From Selenomonadales bacterium (GTDB lineage: Bacteria > Bacillota > Negativicutes > Sporomusales > UBA7701), in NCBI GenBank assembly GCA_018434945.1, contig JAHDOI010000037.1, forward strand, positions 1 through 33,505: DNA of 33,505 bases. The letters are read 5' to 3'. The translations under genes and the position numbers were made by a program. The notes under the pieces were generated by a model. It was given only the letters and a program-made list of their open reading frames with translations, had not been told where the DNA came from and did no database searches. This document shows, piece by piece, positions 1 through 7,022 of the stretch. Numbering within the stretch: the stretch's first letter is position 1; every line of letters begins with the position of its first letter.

Positions 1-93
1 GTACGTTCGAGTACGCTTCCGGTGCTCATCGCTCGGCGCCTTGCCATGCTCGCTCCTGAGCGACCTCGTCCGGCCGCTTTCGACCGGAACTCT

Positions 94-123
94 ATGTTAA
101 CATAACCTTGGCGGCTCTGTCAA
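94..123 (-). promoter_or_regulatory. rRNA-type promoter, downstream copy of a tandem pair
   Basis: Read on the minus strand, a perfect -35 TTGACA (123-118) is followed after 18 nt by a TAACAT -10 (99-94). With a 17-nt spacer the -10 would be TTAACA. The block from the -35 to the -10 resembles a second promoter about 106 bp upstream (201-229). The sequence beyond the -10 is GC-rich and contains a hairpin around TTCCGGTCGAAAGCGGCCGG, as in an rRNA leader. Tandem TTGACA promoters next to a 5S gene suggest that this pair drives a 16S rRNA gene lying left of the window. Confidence 0.65.
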
Positions 124-200
124 CATTCACTTTTTGGAAACACTGTCGTCGCTTACCTCTTCTGGCCTTTTGGACCAGTTCCGCTTGCGGCGACTTATAT

Positions 201-229
201 AGATTAACATAACTTTAATACTCTGTCAA
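201..229 (-). promoter_or_regulatory. rRNA-type promoter, upstream copy of a tandem pair
   Basis: On the minus strand TTGACA (229-224) and TAATCT (206-201) are separated by exactly 17 nt. The words around both elements are shared with the promoter at 94-123 (TTGACAGAG after the -35 start, then GTTATGTTAA). It lies immediately downstream of the 5S rRNA and points left, out of the window. Confidence 0.7.
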
Positions 230-248
230 CCTATCATATCCTGGTAAT

Positions 249-268
249 TTCGCTTTATTATCAGCGAA
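249..268 (-). terminator. weak hairpin after 5S rRNA
   Basis: TTCGCT and AGCGAA form a 6-bp stem around an 8-nt loop just 3' of the 5S gene on the minus strand. No U-run follows, so it may be a processing stem rather than a real terminator. In that case transcription could continue into the downstream rRNA promoters. Confidence 0.3.
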
Positions 269-271
269 CAA

Positions 272-385
272 TCGGCGTCTCCTTAATCTCCCGGGCCGCT
301 GCCAGCCAAGTACCTTCAGCGTGTAAGAGCTTAACTTCTGTGTTCGGTATGGGAACAGGTGGAGCCTCTTAGCTATCGACACCGA
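272..385 (-). rRNA. rrf: 5S ribosomal RNA
   Basis: The minus strand carries the hallmark 5S core CCATACCGAACACAGAAG followed by TTAAGCTC. The 5' and 3' ends (CGGTGTC at 384-378 and GACGCCG at 279-273) pair as helix I, giving a molecule of about 114 nt. The sequence is of Bacillota type. It stands downstream of two tRNA genes and not directly after a 23S gene, which is an unusual placement. The exact ends are estimated from the terminal helix. Confidence 0.95.
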
Positions 386-399
386 ATATGTATATTGTT

Positions 400-474
400 T
401 GGAGGCGACACCTAGATTCGAACTAGGGAGTAAAGGTTTTGCAGACCTTAGCCTTACCGCTTGGCTATGTCGCC
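400..474 (-). tRNA. tRNA-Cys (GCA)
   Basis: A full cloverleaf can be folded on the minus strand. The acceptor stem GGCGACA pairs with TGTCGCC, the anticodon loop carries GCA within GGTCTGCAAAACC, the T-arm has the usual GTTCGAATC, and the discriminator is U. The CCA end is encoded (402-400). It is separated from tRNA-Gly by only 5 nt, so the two are surely one transcript. Confidence 0.95.
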
Positions 475-479
475 ATGTA

Positions 480-554
480 TGGAGCGGAAGACGAGATTCG
501 AACTCGCGACCCTCGCCTTGGCAAGGCGATGCTCTACCGCTGAGCTACTTCCGC
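480..554 (-). tRNA. tRNA-Gly (GCC)
   Basis: A cloverleaf on the minus strand has acceptor stem GCGGAAG/CTTCCGC, D-arm GCTCAGCGGTAGAGC, anticodon loop TTGCCAA (anticodon GCC), a T-arm with GTTCGAATC and an encoded CCA end (482-480). It is the first gene of the tRNA-Gly/tRNA-Cys/5S unit and lies directly behind a strong promoter. Confidence 0.95.
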
Positions 555-565
555 GTCGGATTAAT

Positions 566-594
566 AATATACCAGGCTGCTGCCCAAGTGTCAA
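566..594 (-). promoter_or_regulatory. sigma-A promoter of the tRNA-Gly/tRNA-Cys/5S unit
   Basis: On the minus strand TTGACA (594-589), a 17-nt spacer and TATATT (571-566) stand 12 nt before the tRNA-Gly 5' end. It matches consensus at 11 of 12 positions. The RNA unit therefore has its own start and does not depend on the long operon ending at 645. Confidence 0.8.
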
Positions 595-644
595 CTGGGA
601 AATTTATCAACAGATTATCAGGCATACTCGGACCGAAGCCATAA

Positions 645-1763
645 TTATTCGGCCACGGCCTGCCCCAGCGCGGCGACGAACTTTTCCATGACCGGGATCG
701 GCCCCAGCGTCAACCTTATATGGTTGGGGAAACGGAACCCGGTCATCGTCCGCACCATGACGCCCTCCCGCATCAGCTTGCGGTACGCCAGGGTATCGCT
801 TATCGGCAGCCGCACTACCATGTAGTTCGCCTGATCGCCGAAATGGAAAAGCCCGAGACGGGACAATTCCCGGCGAATGAAATCCCTGGCCTCGTTGACC
901 ATCCGCCGCGTCCGGACGATGTGCTCGTCGGCGTCCGCCAGCGAGCCGATCGCCGCGAGCTGGGCGAGGGTATTCACCGAATACACCACGCACGTGCGGC
1001 GGATAATGTCCACCACCTTCTCGTTGCCCGCCAGATAGCCGATCCTAAGCGCCGCCAGGGCAAACATCTTCGAAAATGTGCGGAAGACAACGAGGTTGGG
1101 AAATTCGTCTATCAGCGACATGCCGTTTGGAAAGTCGCCGGCCTCCACGAACTCGGCGTAAGCTTCATCAAGGACGACGATCTGGCGGCCGTCGACCCGC
1201 TCGAGGAAACGTCTGAGCCGACACTCGTCCCAGTATGTGCCTGTCGGGTTATTGGGGTTGCACACAAAAATCACCTTTGTGCGATTGTCGACCGCCGCCA
1301 GCATGGCCTCATCGTCGAAACCATAATCGCGTAGCGGCACCAGCCGCGCTTCATAGCCCGAAAAGCCGGCCACCCATTCGTACACGGCGAAGGTCCGGTC
1401 GGCGGTTATGATATTGTCGCCCTCCTGGCAGAAAGCCTTGATGACGAACGCGATAAGTTCGTTCGCCCCGTTGCCGACGAGGAAAGCGTCCGGCGGATGG
1501 CCGTAGCGCTCGGCCAGCCTGTGGCGTAGATGGTACGCGTCGCCGCTAGGGTACACGGCGGCCATCCGGGGCTCCATCGCCTGTATCGCCGCCAGCGCCA
1601 TCGGCGACGGGCCGAGGGCGTTCTCGTTGTTGTTGAGGCGGTAAATCCGCGGGCAGCCGAACATCTTGCTGAGGACGTCGTCCGGCTTGCTGGGTATATA
1701 GGGTTCGATGTCCCGGATATGGGGCGGCACGAGGCTTTCCAGCGGCGGGAAGCGGCTGCTCAC
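645..1763 (-). CDS. HisC-like class I/II PLP aminotransferase
   Basis: This 372-aa fold-type I PLP enzyme is related to histidinol-phosphate aminotransferase and threonine-phosphate decarboxylase. Visible marks are the NNNENALGPSP N-terminal substrate motif (residues 44-54), NPNNPTG (169-175), the conserved LDEAY (199-203) and the Schiff-base lysine in FRTFSKMF (K232), followed by an LRIGY arginine (R240). The GTG start at 1763 overlaps the preceding stop (GTGA) and has a GGGGGGAG ribosome site. It is the last gene of the 14-gene operon and no other histidine gene is nearby. I therefore infer that it supplies or converts an amine or amino acid for the cluster product, although a housekeeping hisC role cannot be excluded. 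Confidence 0.88.
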   Translation of the reverse strand: MSSRFPPLESLVPPHIRDIEPYIPSKPDDVLSKMFGCPRIYRLNNNENALGPSPMALAAIQAMEPRMAAVYPSGDAYHLRHRLAERYGHPPDAFLVGNGANELIAFVIKAFCQEGDNIITADRTFAVYEWVAGFSGYEARLVPLRDYGFDDEAMLAAVDNRTKVIFVCNPNNPTGTYWDECRLRRFLERVDGRQIVVLDEAYAEFVEAGDFPNGMSLIDEFPNLVVFRTFSKMFALAALRIGYLAGNEKVVDIIRRTCVVYSVNTLAQLAAIGSLADADEHIVRTRRMVNEARDFIRRELSRLGLFHFGDQANYMVVRLPISDTLAYRKLMREGVMVRTMTGFRFPNHIRLTLGPIPVMEKFVAALGQAVAE

Positions 1764-3055
1764 TGCTCTCCCCCCTCTTGGTAGGAGAAGAGGATAACGT
1801 CGCCCCGGCCTTCCCAGGGGAAAATCAGCCGGGGACGAAAACCGGCCGCCAGAAGGGCCGGGCCCAGCAAGGCCTGCTCGGCAACGCCGACGTCGAGCTT
1901 GAACAGGATATTGACGATGCCCTCCCGCTTAAGGGCCTGCACATGGTCCGCCAGACTTGCGGCGGCGTCCTCGCCCACCCACAGGGGCGACAGCACAGCT
2001 TTGCCCGCCGGCCTGTCCATACTGGCGGCGAAGGCGGAGTGCGGCGACCGGGCCTCGCCGAGATTTTCGACCTCCTCGACCTGGCGCGGCAGGCACATCC
2101 GGTCGTAAACGCCCCGCACGAAATCTGCCAGGGAAGGATGAACGTATACCAGCGAACCGTTATCCTCTTCCAGTTCGCGATACAGGGCCTGCTCGTTGCG
2201 GAGATCGCCGTCGACCACCAGCGGCAGTTCCCCAAGTCGTTCGAAATAATCCCGCGGGGCCTCCGGGGTCGCAGCCGGGACAACCATGCATACGGTGCCG
2301 GTGCGGGCGAGCCTCCGCAGGCACGCATCGACGATACTGCGGGCCAGCTCGGCATCCCCGCAGAAAACATACGGCCCGTAAGCCTCGACCATCTTATCGT
2401 CGCCGCGCCAGAACATGCCGCCGCCGATGTTGCGGTTTTCGTCGGCCAGCATGACGGCGCCGTATTCGCCGCCGGCCACCATATCGACGACCTTGCCGGG
2501 GAAGCGGAAAAACGGCGGCGCCTGCCGGCCGTAAACGTCGGCCACCCGCCTGGCGAACTGCTTGAGCAGTTCAGGCTCACCGGCGTACTCGCGGAAAGCC
2601 CCTTTCCCCGCAAGCGGCAGGGGGGTATCCGCCGACGCCGGCGGGTAAGATTTCTCCTTGACAAAAGAAACGCTCATGTCGTCGCCTTCGGTCGCGATCG
2701 CCAGGCGGTCGACCGTGCGGGCCGCCAGCAGAAAGCCCATCTCCTCCAGCGACGCTTCGTCGTCAGCCACCGCCGCCGTTATGTTGAGCGCCCTGACCGG
2801 CAGGGCCCGGCGGGGGAAGCGGCAGACCACCTCGGCGTAATAACCGCCGCCGCGGCAGGTGACGCGGAGGCTCTGCCCGGCGGACGCCTTAACGGCCAGA
2901 TAGGAGAACACCTCCTCCGTCGCCAGCACAAGAGCCAGCGCGTCCCCCCGCGTCAAACCGAAGGCCTGCGCGGCATGCTCGACACAACCGGCGACCACCG
3001 GCAGCAGTTCCACCTGCAAAGGTACGGCAAGTTCTATCCCCGGCAAGTGCTTCAT
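1760..3055 (-). CDS. HATPase-like (anti-sigma type) domain fused to a GNAT-like domain
   Basis: A 431-aa protein of two parts. Residues 1-140 resemble the RsbW/SpoIIAB HATPase_c_2 domain: an LVLATEEVFSYLAVKA helix (residues 42-57) sits where the N-box should be, and EEMGFLLAARTVDRL fits the G2-box helix, ending in a beta strand. The N-box asparagine appears to be replaced and no clear G1 DxGxG is seen, so ATP binding may be lost. From about residue 155 to the end it aligns with the three GNAT-like paralogues of this operon. The shared tail pattern is an alternating helix/strand ending in AAGFRPRLIFPWEGRGDVIL, matching their GFFFGGLAPRWFG.DGLLMQ. The start overlaps the previous stop (ATGA). 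The function is unknown. It could regulate the pathway or act as an acyltransferase scaffold. Confidence 0.75.
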   Translation of the reverse strand: MKHLPGIELAVPLQVELLPVVAGCVEHAAQAFGLTRGDALALVLATEEVFSYLAVKASAGQSLRVTCRGGGYYAEVVCRFPRRALPVRALNITAAVADDEASLEEMGFLLAARTVDRLAIATEGDDMSVSFVKEKSYPPASADTPLPLAGKGAFREYAGEPELLKQFARRVADVYGRQAPPFFRFPGKVVDMVAGGEYGAVMLADENRNIGGGMFWRGDDKMVEAYGPYVFCGDAELARSIVDACLRRLARTGTVCMVVPAATPEAPRDYFERLGELPLVVDGDLRNEQALYRELEEDNGSLVYVHPSLADFVRGVYDRMCLPRQVEEVENLGEARSPHSAFAASMDRPAGKAVLSPLWVGEDAAASLADHVQALKREGIVNILFKLDVGVAEQALLGPALLAAGFRPRLIFPWEGRGDVILFSYQEGGEQ

Positions 3056-3912
3056 CGGCCATCCTCCTGTTCATCGTCGCCTAACGCCGCAAGCTTCAAC
3101 AGCAGATTGCCCGCCAGGCTGCGGCGGTAACCGGCGCTGGCGCGCACGTCGTCGATCGGCAGCACCGCCGCCGCGGCCATGGCCCCCGCCTGCCGCAAAA
3201 CGTCCGGCGCCAGCCGCTTGCCGGCGAGAAACGCCTCCACCGCCGGCAGCGAAATCACCGTAGGGCCGACACTGCCCCACGCCAGCCTCACTTTCCCGGC
3301 CGCGCCGTCGGCGGTCCGAACGATGCACACGGCCAGGCTGGCCACGGCGATCGCCATCGCCCGACGCTTGCCTACCTTATAATAAGCCGAGAAAGCCCCC
3401 CCGGTCGGCAGCGGCACAATTATGTCCGTGACGATCTCCCCCGGGGCCAGCGAAGTCCGGCCCGGGCCGAGTATGAAGTCGCCGATCGGCAGTCGACGGC
3501 AGCCGGCGGCGCCGGCGACAGCCACCGCAGCCCCGTAGACGTAGAGCGGCGGCAGGGTGTCGCCGGCCGGTGAGGCTGTGCACATATTGCCGCCCACCGT
3601 CGCTCCGTGGCGCACCGGCGGCGACCCCAGGGCGGCAGCCGCCTGCCACAGTGCCGGCAGGGCATCGCGCACAATCTCGCTGGCCGCCAGCTCACCGATG
3701 GTGACGGCGGCGCCGATGCGCAGCCCGCCGCCTTCGATAGACATCCGGCGCAGCTCGGCCAGGCGCTCCAAGGCGATGATGGCTGGCGGCCGCTCGCCGG
3801 TCTTGCGCAGTCTGACAAGCAAATCGGTGCCGCCCGCCATGACAGCGCTTTCGGGGTTAGCCGCCTTCAGCGGCCACAGTTCCGCCAGGGTGCGGGGAAA
3901 GAACACCTCCAT
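3052..3912 (-). CDS. molybdenum hydroxylase, FAD-binding medium subunit (CoxM/XdhB-like)
   Basis: This 286-aa protein belongs to the FAD-binding subunits of the xanthine dehydrogenase/CO dehydrogenase family. It carries electrons from the iron-sulfur subunit to an acceptor through FAD. The two FAD motifs are visible: AGGTDLL near residue 32 and TVGGNMCTASPAGD near residue 106. It lacks the extra 4Fe-4S insertion known from 4-hydroxybenzoyl-CoA reductase. I chose the ATG at 3912, which overlaps the stop of the 2Fe-2S subunit (TGATG) and matches the family N-terminus. An in-frame start 26 codons earlier would lie inside that gene. Its 3' end overlaps the HATPase/GNAT gene by 4 nt. Confidence 0.93.
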   Translation of the reverse strand: MEVFFPRTLAELWPLKAANPESAVMAGGTDLLVRLRKTGERPPAIIALERLAELRRMSIEGGGLRIGAAVTIGELAASEIVRDALPALWQAAAALGSPPVRHGATVGGNMCTASPAGDTLPPLYVYGAAVAVAGAAGCRRLPIGDFILGPGRTSLAPGEIVTDIIVPLPTGGAFSAYYKVGKRRAMAIAVASLAVCIVRTADGAAGKVRLAWGSVGPTVISLPAVEAFLAGKRLAPDVLRQAGAMAAAAVLPIDDVRASAGYRRSLAGNLLLKLAALGDDEQEDGR

Positions 3913-4385
3913 CAACCCGCCCCCCCGTTCAGTCGCCGTGCCGCTTCCACGGCCGCGTCGACGATCTTCTGATAATTGCCGCAGCGGCACAGGTTGCCGC
4001 TAAGGGCGGAGCGGGCCTCCTCCCGGGTCGGCGACGGATTGCGCCGCAGCAAATCGAGGGTGGCCAAAACCATGCCGGGGCTGCAGAAGCCGCACTGCAC
4101 AGCGCCGCAGTCCACGAAGGCCTGCTGGACGACATGCAGCCTGTCGCCCGCCGCCACCCCCTCCGCCGTGAGGACATCGCGGCCCTCCAGCTGGGCGGCC
4201 AGCAGCAGGCAGGACAGCCGGCTCTCGCCGTCCACCAGGATGGTGCAGGCGCCGCACTCGCCGGCGCCGCAGCATTCCTTCGCGCCGGTCAGCCCGAGGT
4301 CCTCGCGCAGCAGATCGACCACCCGCCGGTCGGCCGTCGTCTCTATTGCCACATCCCTGCCGTTCAGGGTGAACCGTACGATCAT
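3912..4385 (-). CDS. molybdenum hydroxylase, 2Fe-2S small subunit (CoxS/XdhC-type)
   Basis: This 157-aa iron-sulfur subunit transfers electrons between the molybdenum centre and FAD. The N-terminal plant-ferredoxin cluster ligands are C39, C44, C47 and C59 (pattern CGAGECGACTIL, then SC). The C-terminal all-helical cluster is bound by CGFC and CRC (VQCGFCSPGM; GNLCRCGNY). The length is normal for the family. It overlaps the large subunit stop by 4 nt (ATGA) and the FAD subunit by 1 nt, so the three subunits should be translated together. Confidence 0.95.
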   Translation of the reverse strand: MIVRFTLNGRDVAIETTADRRVVDLLREDLGLTGAKECCGAGECGACTILVDGESRLSCLLLAAQLEGRDVLTAEGVAAGDRLHVVQQAFVDCGAVQCGFCSPGMVLATLDLLRRNPSPTREEARSALSGNLCRCGNYQKIVDAAVEAARRLNGGAG

Positions 4386-6739
4386 CGTGTCGCCTCCCGG
4401 CCGCCGGCCCTCAGAGCCGCCAGAATTTTCTCGGCCGTCAGCGTCCCCTTCGTTACGCGGACGCCCGCCGCCTCGGCCACGGCGTTGGCCACCGCCGGCA
4501 GAACGCCGTCGATCACCACCTCGCCGACCCCCTTCATGCCGAACGGGCCCTCATCCTCGCTCACCGCCACGCTCACCGTCTCCATGTCCGGCACATCGAG
4601 CGCCGTCGGCAGTATATACGTGGCCAGGTCGCCGGTCGCTATCTCCCCGCCGCTGACGGCAAAATCCTCGAAGAGGGCGTAGCCCAGCCCCTGAGCGGCC
4701 CCGCCGTGGAGCTGCTGCTCGTAAAGCTGGGGGTTAAGCACCCGGCCGGCCTCGACGCAGCTGAGAAAATCGCATACCCGCGCCTCGCCGGTCAGAGTAT
4801 CGACCTCCACCCTGGCCAGCTTCACCGCATAGGAGAATATCCGGTGGGGGTAGCCGTGGAGCCGGAGATTCCCGCCGGTCGGGATAGCCTGCCTGTTCAC
4901 CGGGCAGGTGTAGCTGTAGGTCGCCGTACGCTCGGCGGCATCCATGAAGCCGGCGATCACCTTCAACGGGACGCTGCGGCCCGAAGGCGCATGATAAATA
5001 CGCCCAGGCAGCAGGTCGACCTCCGCCGCGTTCACCGGCGCCAGCAGCTGGAAAGACAATAGCAGCGCCCCCCTGGCCAGGATCCTTTCCCGCAGCACGC
5101 CGGCGGCGCCGATGAGGGCGTTGCCGTAAGTGAAAGTGGTGCGGCTGGCCGACGACGATGCCGACGGCAGCGTGCGGGCCGTATCCGGCAACACGAGTTC
5201 CATATCCCCGTAAGGCTGGCCGAGGGCGTGGCTGACGATCTGCAGGCAGGTCGTCGCGTTGCCCTGACCCATATCGGCCACACCGGCACACACGGTTATC
5301 CGTCCTTCGGCGGTCAGTTCCAGCTTGGCGTTGGCGTAATCGGCGACCGCCGGGCCGAAGCCCATACCGTGGTAAACGGCCGCGACCCCCACGCCCCGCC
5401 GCTTGAAAGGCGGCGCCCCTTCCCGCCACGTCTGCCGCTCCCGCCACAGGGGATGCCGTTCCACCTGCGCCAGGCACTCGGCCAGCCCGGCCGGCCGGCC
5501 GATCACCACGCCCGTCGGCGTAGTGTCGCCGCAGCCGACGGCGTTTTTCCGCCGCATAGCCAGCGGGTCGAACCCGGCGACCCGCGCCAGTTCGTCCACC
5601 GCCTGCTCGATCCCGGCCGCCGCCTGCGGCACCCCGAAGCCACGGAAAGCCCCGGCCACCGGGTTGTTCGTATAAACGATCTTGCCATGCACGGCGACGT
5701 TCGCAATACGGTAAGGACCGCCGGCATGCTCGAGCGCCAGGGCGAAAACCTCCGTCCCCAGCGACGCGTACGCCCCGGTATCGAATACCAGCCGGCAGTC
5801 CAGCGCCTGGAAAACGCCGTCGGCATCGCAGCCCAGCCTGTAGGTGACGGTCGCCGGATGGCGCTTCGTGCCGGCCAGGATGCTCTCCTCCCGCGAATAC
5901 CAGATCTTCACCGGCCGGCCGCCGCTGTGAAGCGCGGCCAACGCCAGGAAGCCCTGCACAGTCACGCCGTCCTTGCCGCCGAAGCCGCCGCCCAGGTAAG
6001 GCGCCGTCACCCTGATCCTGTCCAGTGTCAGGCCAAGAGCCTCGGCCAGTTCCAGCCGGTCGCGGAAAGGCGTCTGCGTTGAAGCGACGATCGTCAGGCT
6101 GCCGTCAGCCTCCTGCCAGGCTACCCCAGTCTGGGTCTCGAGGAAGGCGTGCTCCTGCCAGCCCAGCTCTACGGTCAGCTCAACGGCATGGCGGCAGCCG
6201 GCCAGCGCCTCCCTGGCCTTGCCGAAGCAGATCTCGCTCTCCAGCAGCAGATTGCCGCCTCCCCGGCCTTCGTGGACGATGGGCGCACCCGCGGCGAGAG
6301 CCTCCTCCGGCGCGAACACCGCCGCCAGCGGCTCGCAGTCGACCCGGATGGCCGCCAGCGCCGCCGTCAGCGCCTCCTTCGTCTCCGCCACCGCCAGGGC
6401 CACCGCGTCGCCGCAGTGGCGGACAACGCCATCAGCCAGGATCGGCTGATCCTTCTCGAATATCCCCAGGCGGTTTTTCCCGCCAATGTCTTTGTGGGTC
6501 AGCACCGCCACCACACCAGGCAGCGCGCGGGCTGACGCCGTGTCGACGCCCATAATCCGGGCGTGGGGCACCCCGGCCCGCTTCACGCCCGCCCACACAT
6601 AGTTCTCCGGGTAATAGTCGGCCGCGTACCGCTCCGCCCCGGTCACCTTAGCGGCCGCATCGGCCCGGGGGGCGACCCGGCCGATCTCCTGCACGCCGCC
6701 GGCCGGAGGCCGGTTACTCCGCCAATCGCTTTGCGACAT
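4382..6739 (-). CDS. molybdenum hydroxylase, large molybdopterin-binding subunit (CoxL/XdhA-like)
   Basis: This 785-aa catalytic subunit of the xanthine dehydrogenase family hydroxylates or oxidises a heterocycle or aldehyde-type substrate at a molybdopterin centre. Visible marks are the N-terminal VTGAERYAADY domain start, the molybdopterin motif LGGGFGGKDG (about residues 249-258), AFRGFGVPQ (about 363-371) and the catalytic glutamate in KGVGE (E740). The active-site serine/cysteine motif of CO dehydrogenase (AYRCSFR) is absent, so it is not a CO dehydrogenase. The gene overlaps the upstream acyl carrier protein by 26 nt, with a GGTGG ribosome site inside that gene. No molybdenum cofactor biosynthesis gene is in the window. 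The substrate is unknown. The context suggests it acts on the product of the acyl carrier/ligase genes. Confidence 0.93.
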   Translation of the reverse strand: MSQSDWRSNRPPAGGVQEIGRVAPRADAAAKVTGAERYAADYYPENYVWAGVKRAGVPHARIMGVDTASARALPGVVAVLTHKDIGGKNRLGIFEKDQPILADGVVRHCGDAVALAVAETKEALTAALAAIRVDCEPLAAVFAPEEALAAGAPIVHEGRGGGNLLLESEICFGKAREALAGCRHAVELTVELGWQEHAFLETQTGVAWQEADGSLTIVASTQTPFRDRLELAEALGLTLDRIRVTAPYLGGGFGGKDGVTVQGFLALAALHSGGRPVKIWYSREESILAGTKRHPATVTYRLGCDADGVFQALDCRLVFDTGAYASLGTEVFALALEHAGGPYRIANVAVHGKIVYTNNPVAGAFRGFGVPQAAAGIEQAVDELARVAGFDPLAMRRKNAVGCGDTTPTGVVIGRPAGLAECLAQVERHPLWRERQTWREGAPPFKRRGVGVAAVYHGMGFGPAVADYANAKLELTAEGRITVCAGVADMGQGNATTCLQIVSHALGQPYGDMELVLPDTARTLPSASSSASRTTFTYGNALIGAAGVLRERILARGALLLSFQLLAPVNAAEVDLLPGRIYHAPSGRSVPLKVIAGFMDAAERTATYSYTCPVNRQAIPTGGNLRLHGYPHRIFSYAVKLARVEVDTLTGEARVCDFLSCVEAGRVLNPQLYEQQLHGGAAQGLGYALFEDFAVSGGEIATGDLATYILPTALDVPDMETVSVAVSEDEGPFGMKGVGEVVIDGVLPAVANAVAEAAGVRVTKGTLTAEKILAALRAGGREATR

Positions 6740-6965
6740 AATCCACCACGGCGGCCGGGGTTTTCAGCTTCATGGCATCGCCGACCTGCAACTCGATATC
6801 GAAGGTATCCTCGATGTCGGCCAGCATCCAGCTCAGCGCCAGGGAATCGACCCCGAGGGCGGCGAATTCGGCGTCGGGCGTGATTTTGTCGGGACTTACC
6901 TGCGGCAAACGTTTGGCGACGATGTTCCTCGTCAGGCTTTCGATCTGCTGTTTATCCACATTCAT
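6714..6965 (-). CDS. acyl carrier protein 1
   Basis: This 83-aa acyl/peptidyl carrier protein has the phosphopantetheine site GVDSLALSWML, with S41 as the attachment serine. The helical pattern and acidic helix II are as in typical ACPs. It lies 57 nt downstream of the acyl-AMP ligase and overlaps the molybdenum hydroxylase large subunit. A good AGGAGG-type site precedes the ATG. Being next to the ligase suggests that the ligase may load it, but this is inference. Confidence 0.92.
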   Translation of the reverse strand: MNVDKQQIESLTRNIVAKRLPQVSPDKITPDAEFAALGVDSLALSWMLADIEDTFDIELQVGDAMKLKTPAAVVDYVAKRLAE

Positions 6966-7022
6966 CCTCCTATCCTGATAACCACGGATTACGCCCGGCT
7001 CTCCGCTGCCGGCGGAAACCGC

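Noticed and set aside
645..1763. Assignment as hisC of histidine biosynthesis
   Set aside because: No other histidine gene is nearby and it is the coupled last gene of the unusual operon. I keep the family call but not the pathway or gene symbol.
1778..3130. Long plus-strand open frame opposite the HATPase/GNAT gene
   Set aside because: It is a shadow of GC-rich coding DNA: it has no ribosome site or family motif, and the minus frame has clear motifs and coupled start/stop codons. The same holds for plus-strand frames at 7053-9005, 12713-14347 and 22304-23980.
4000..4275. Minus-strand alternate frame inside the 2Fe-2S subunit
   Set aside because: The overlapping frame is a by-product of high GC third positions. 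The iron-sulfur cysteine motifs lie in the other frame.
4382..6739. CO dehydrogenase catalytic subunit (CoxL form I)
   Set aside because: The AYRCSFR active-site motif is absent and the corresponding segment fits the general xanthine dehydrogenase family, so a CO-oxidising role is not supported.
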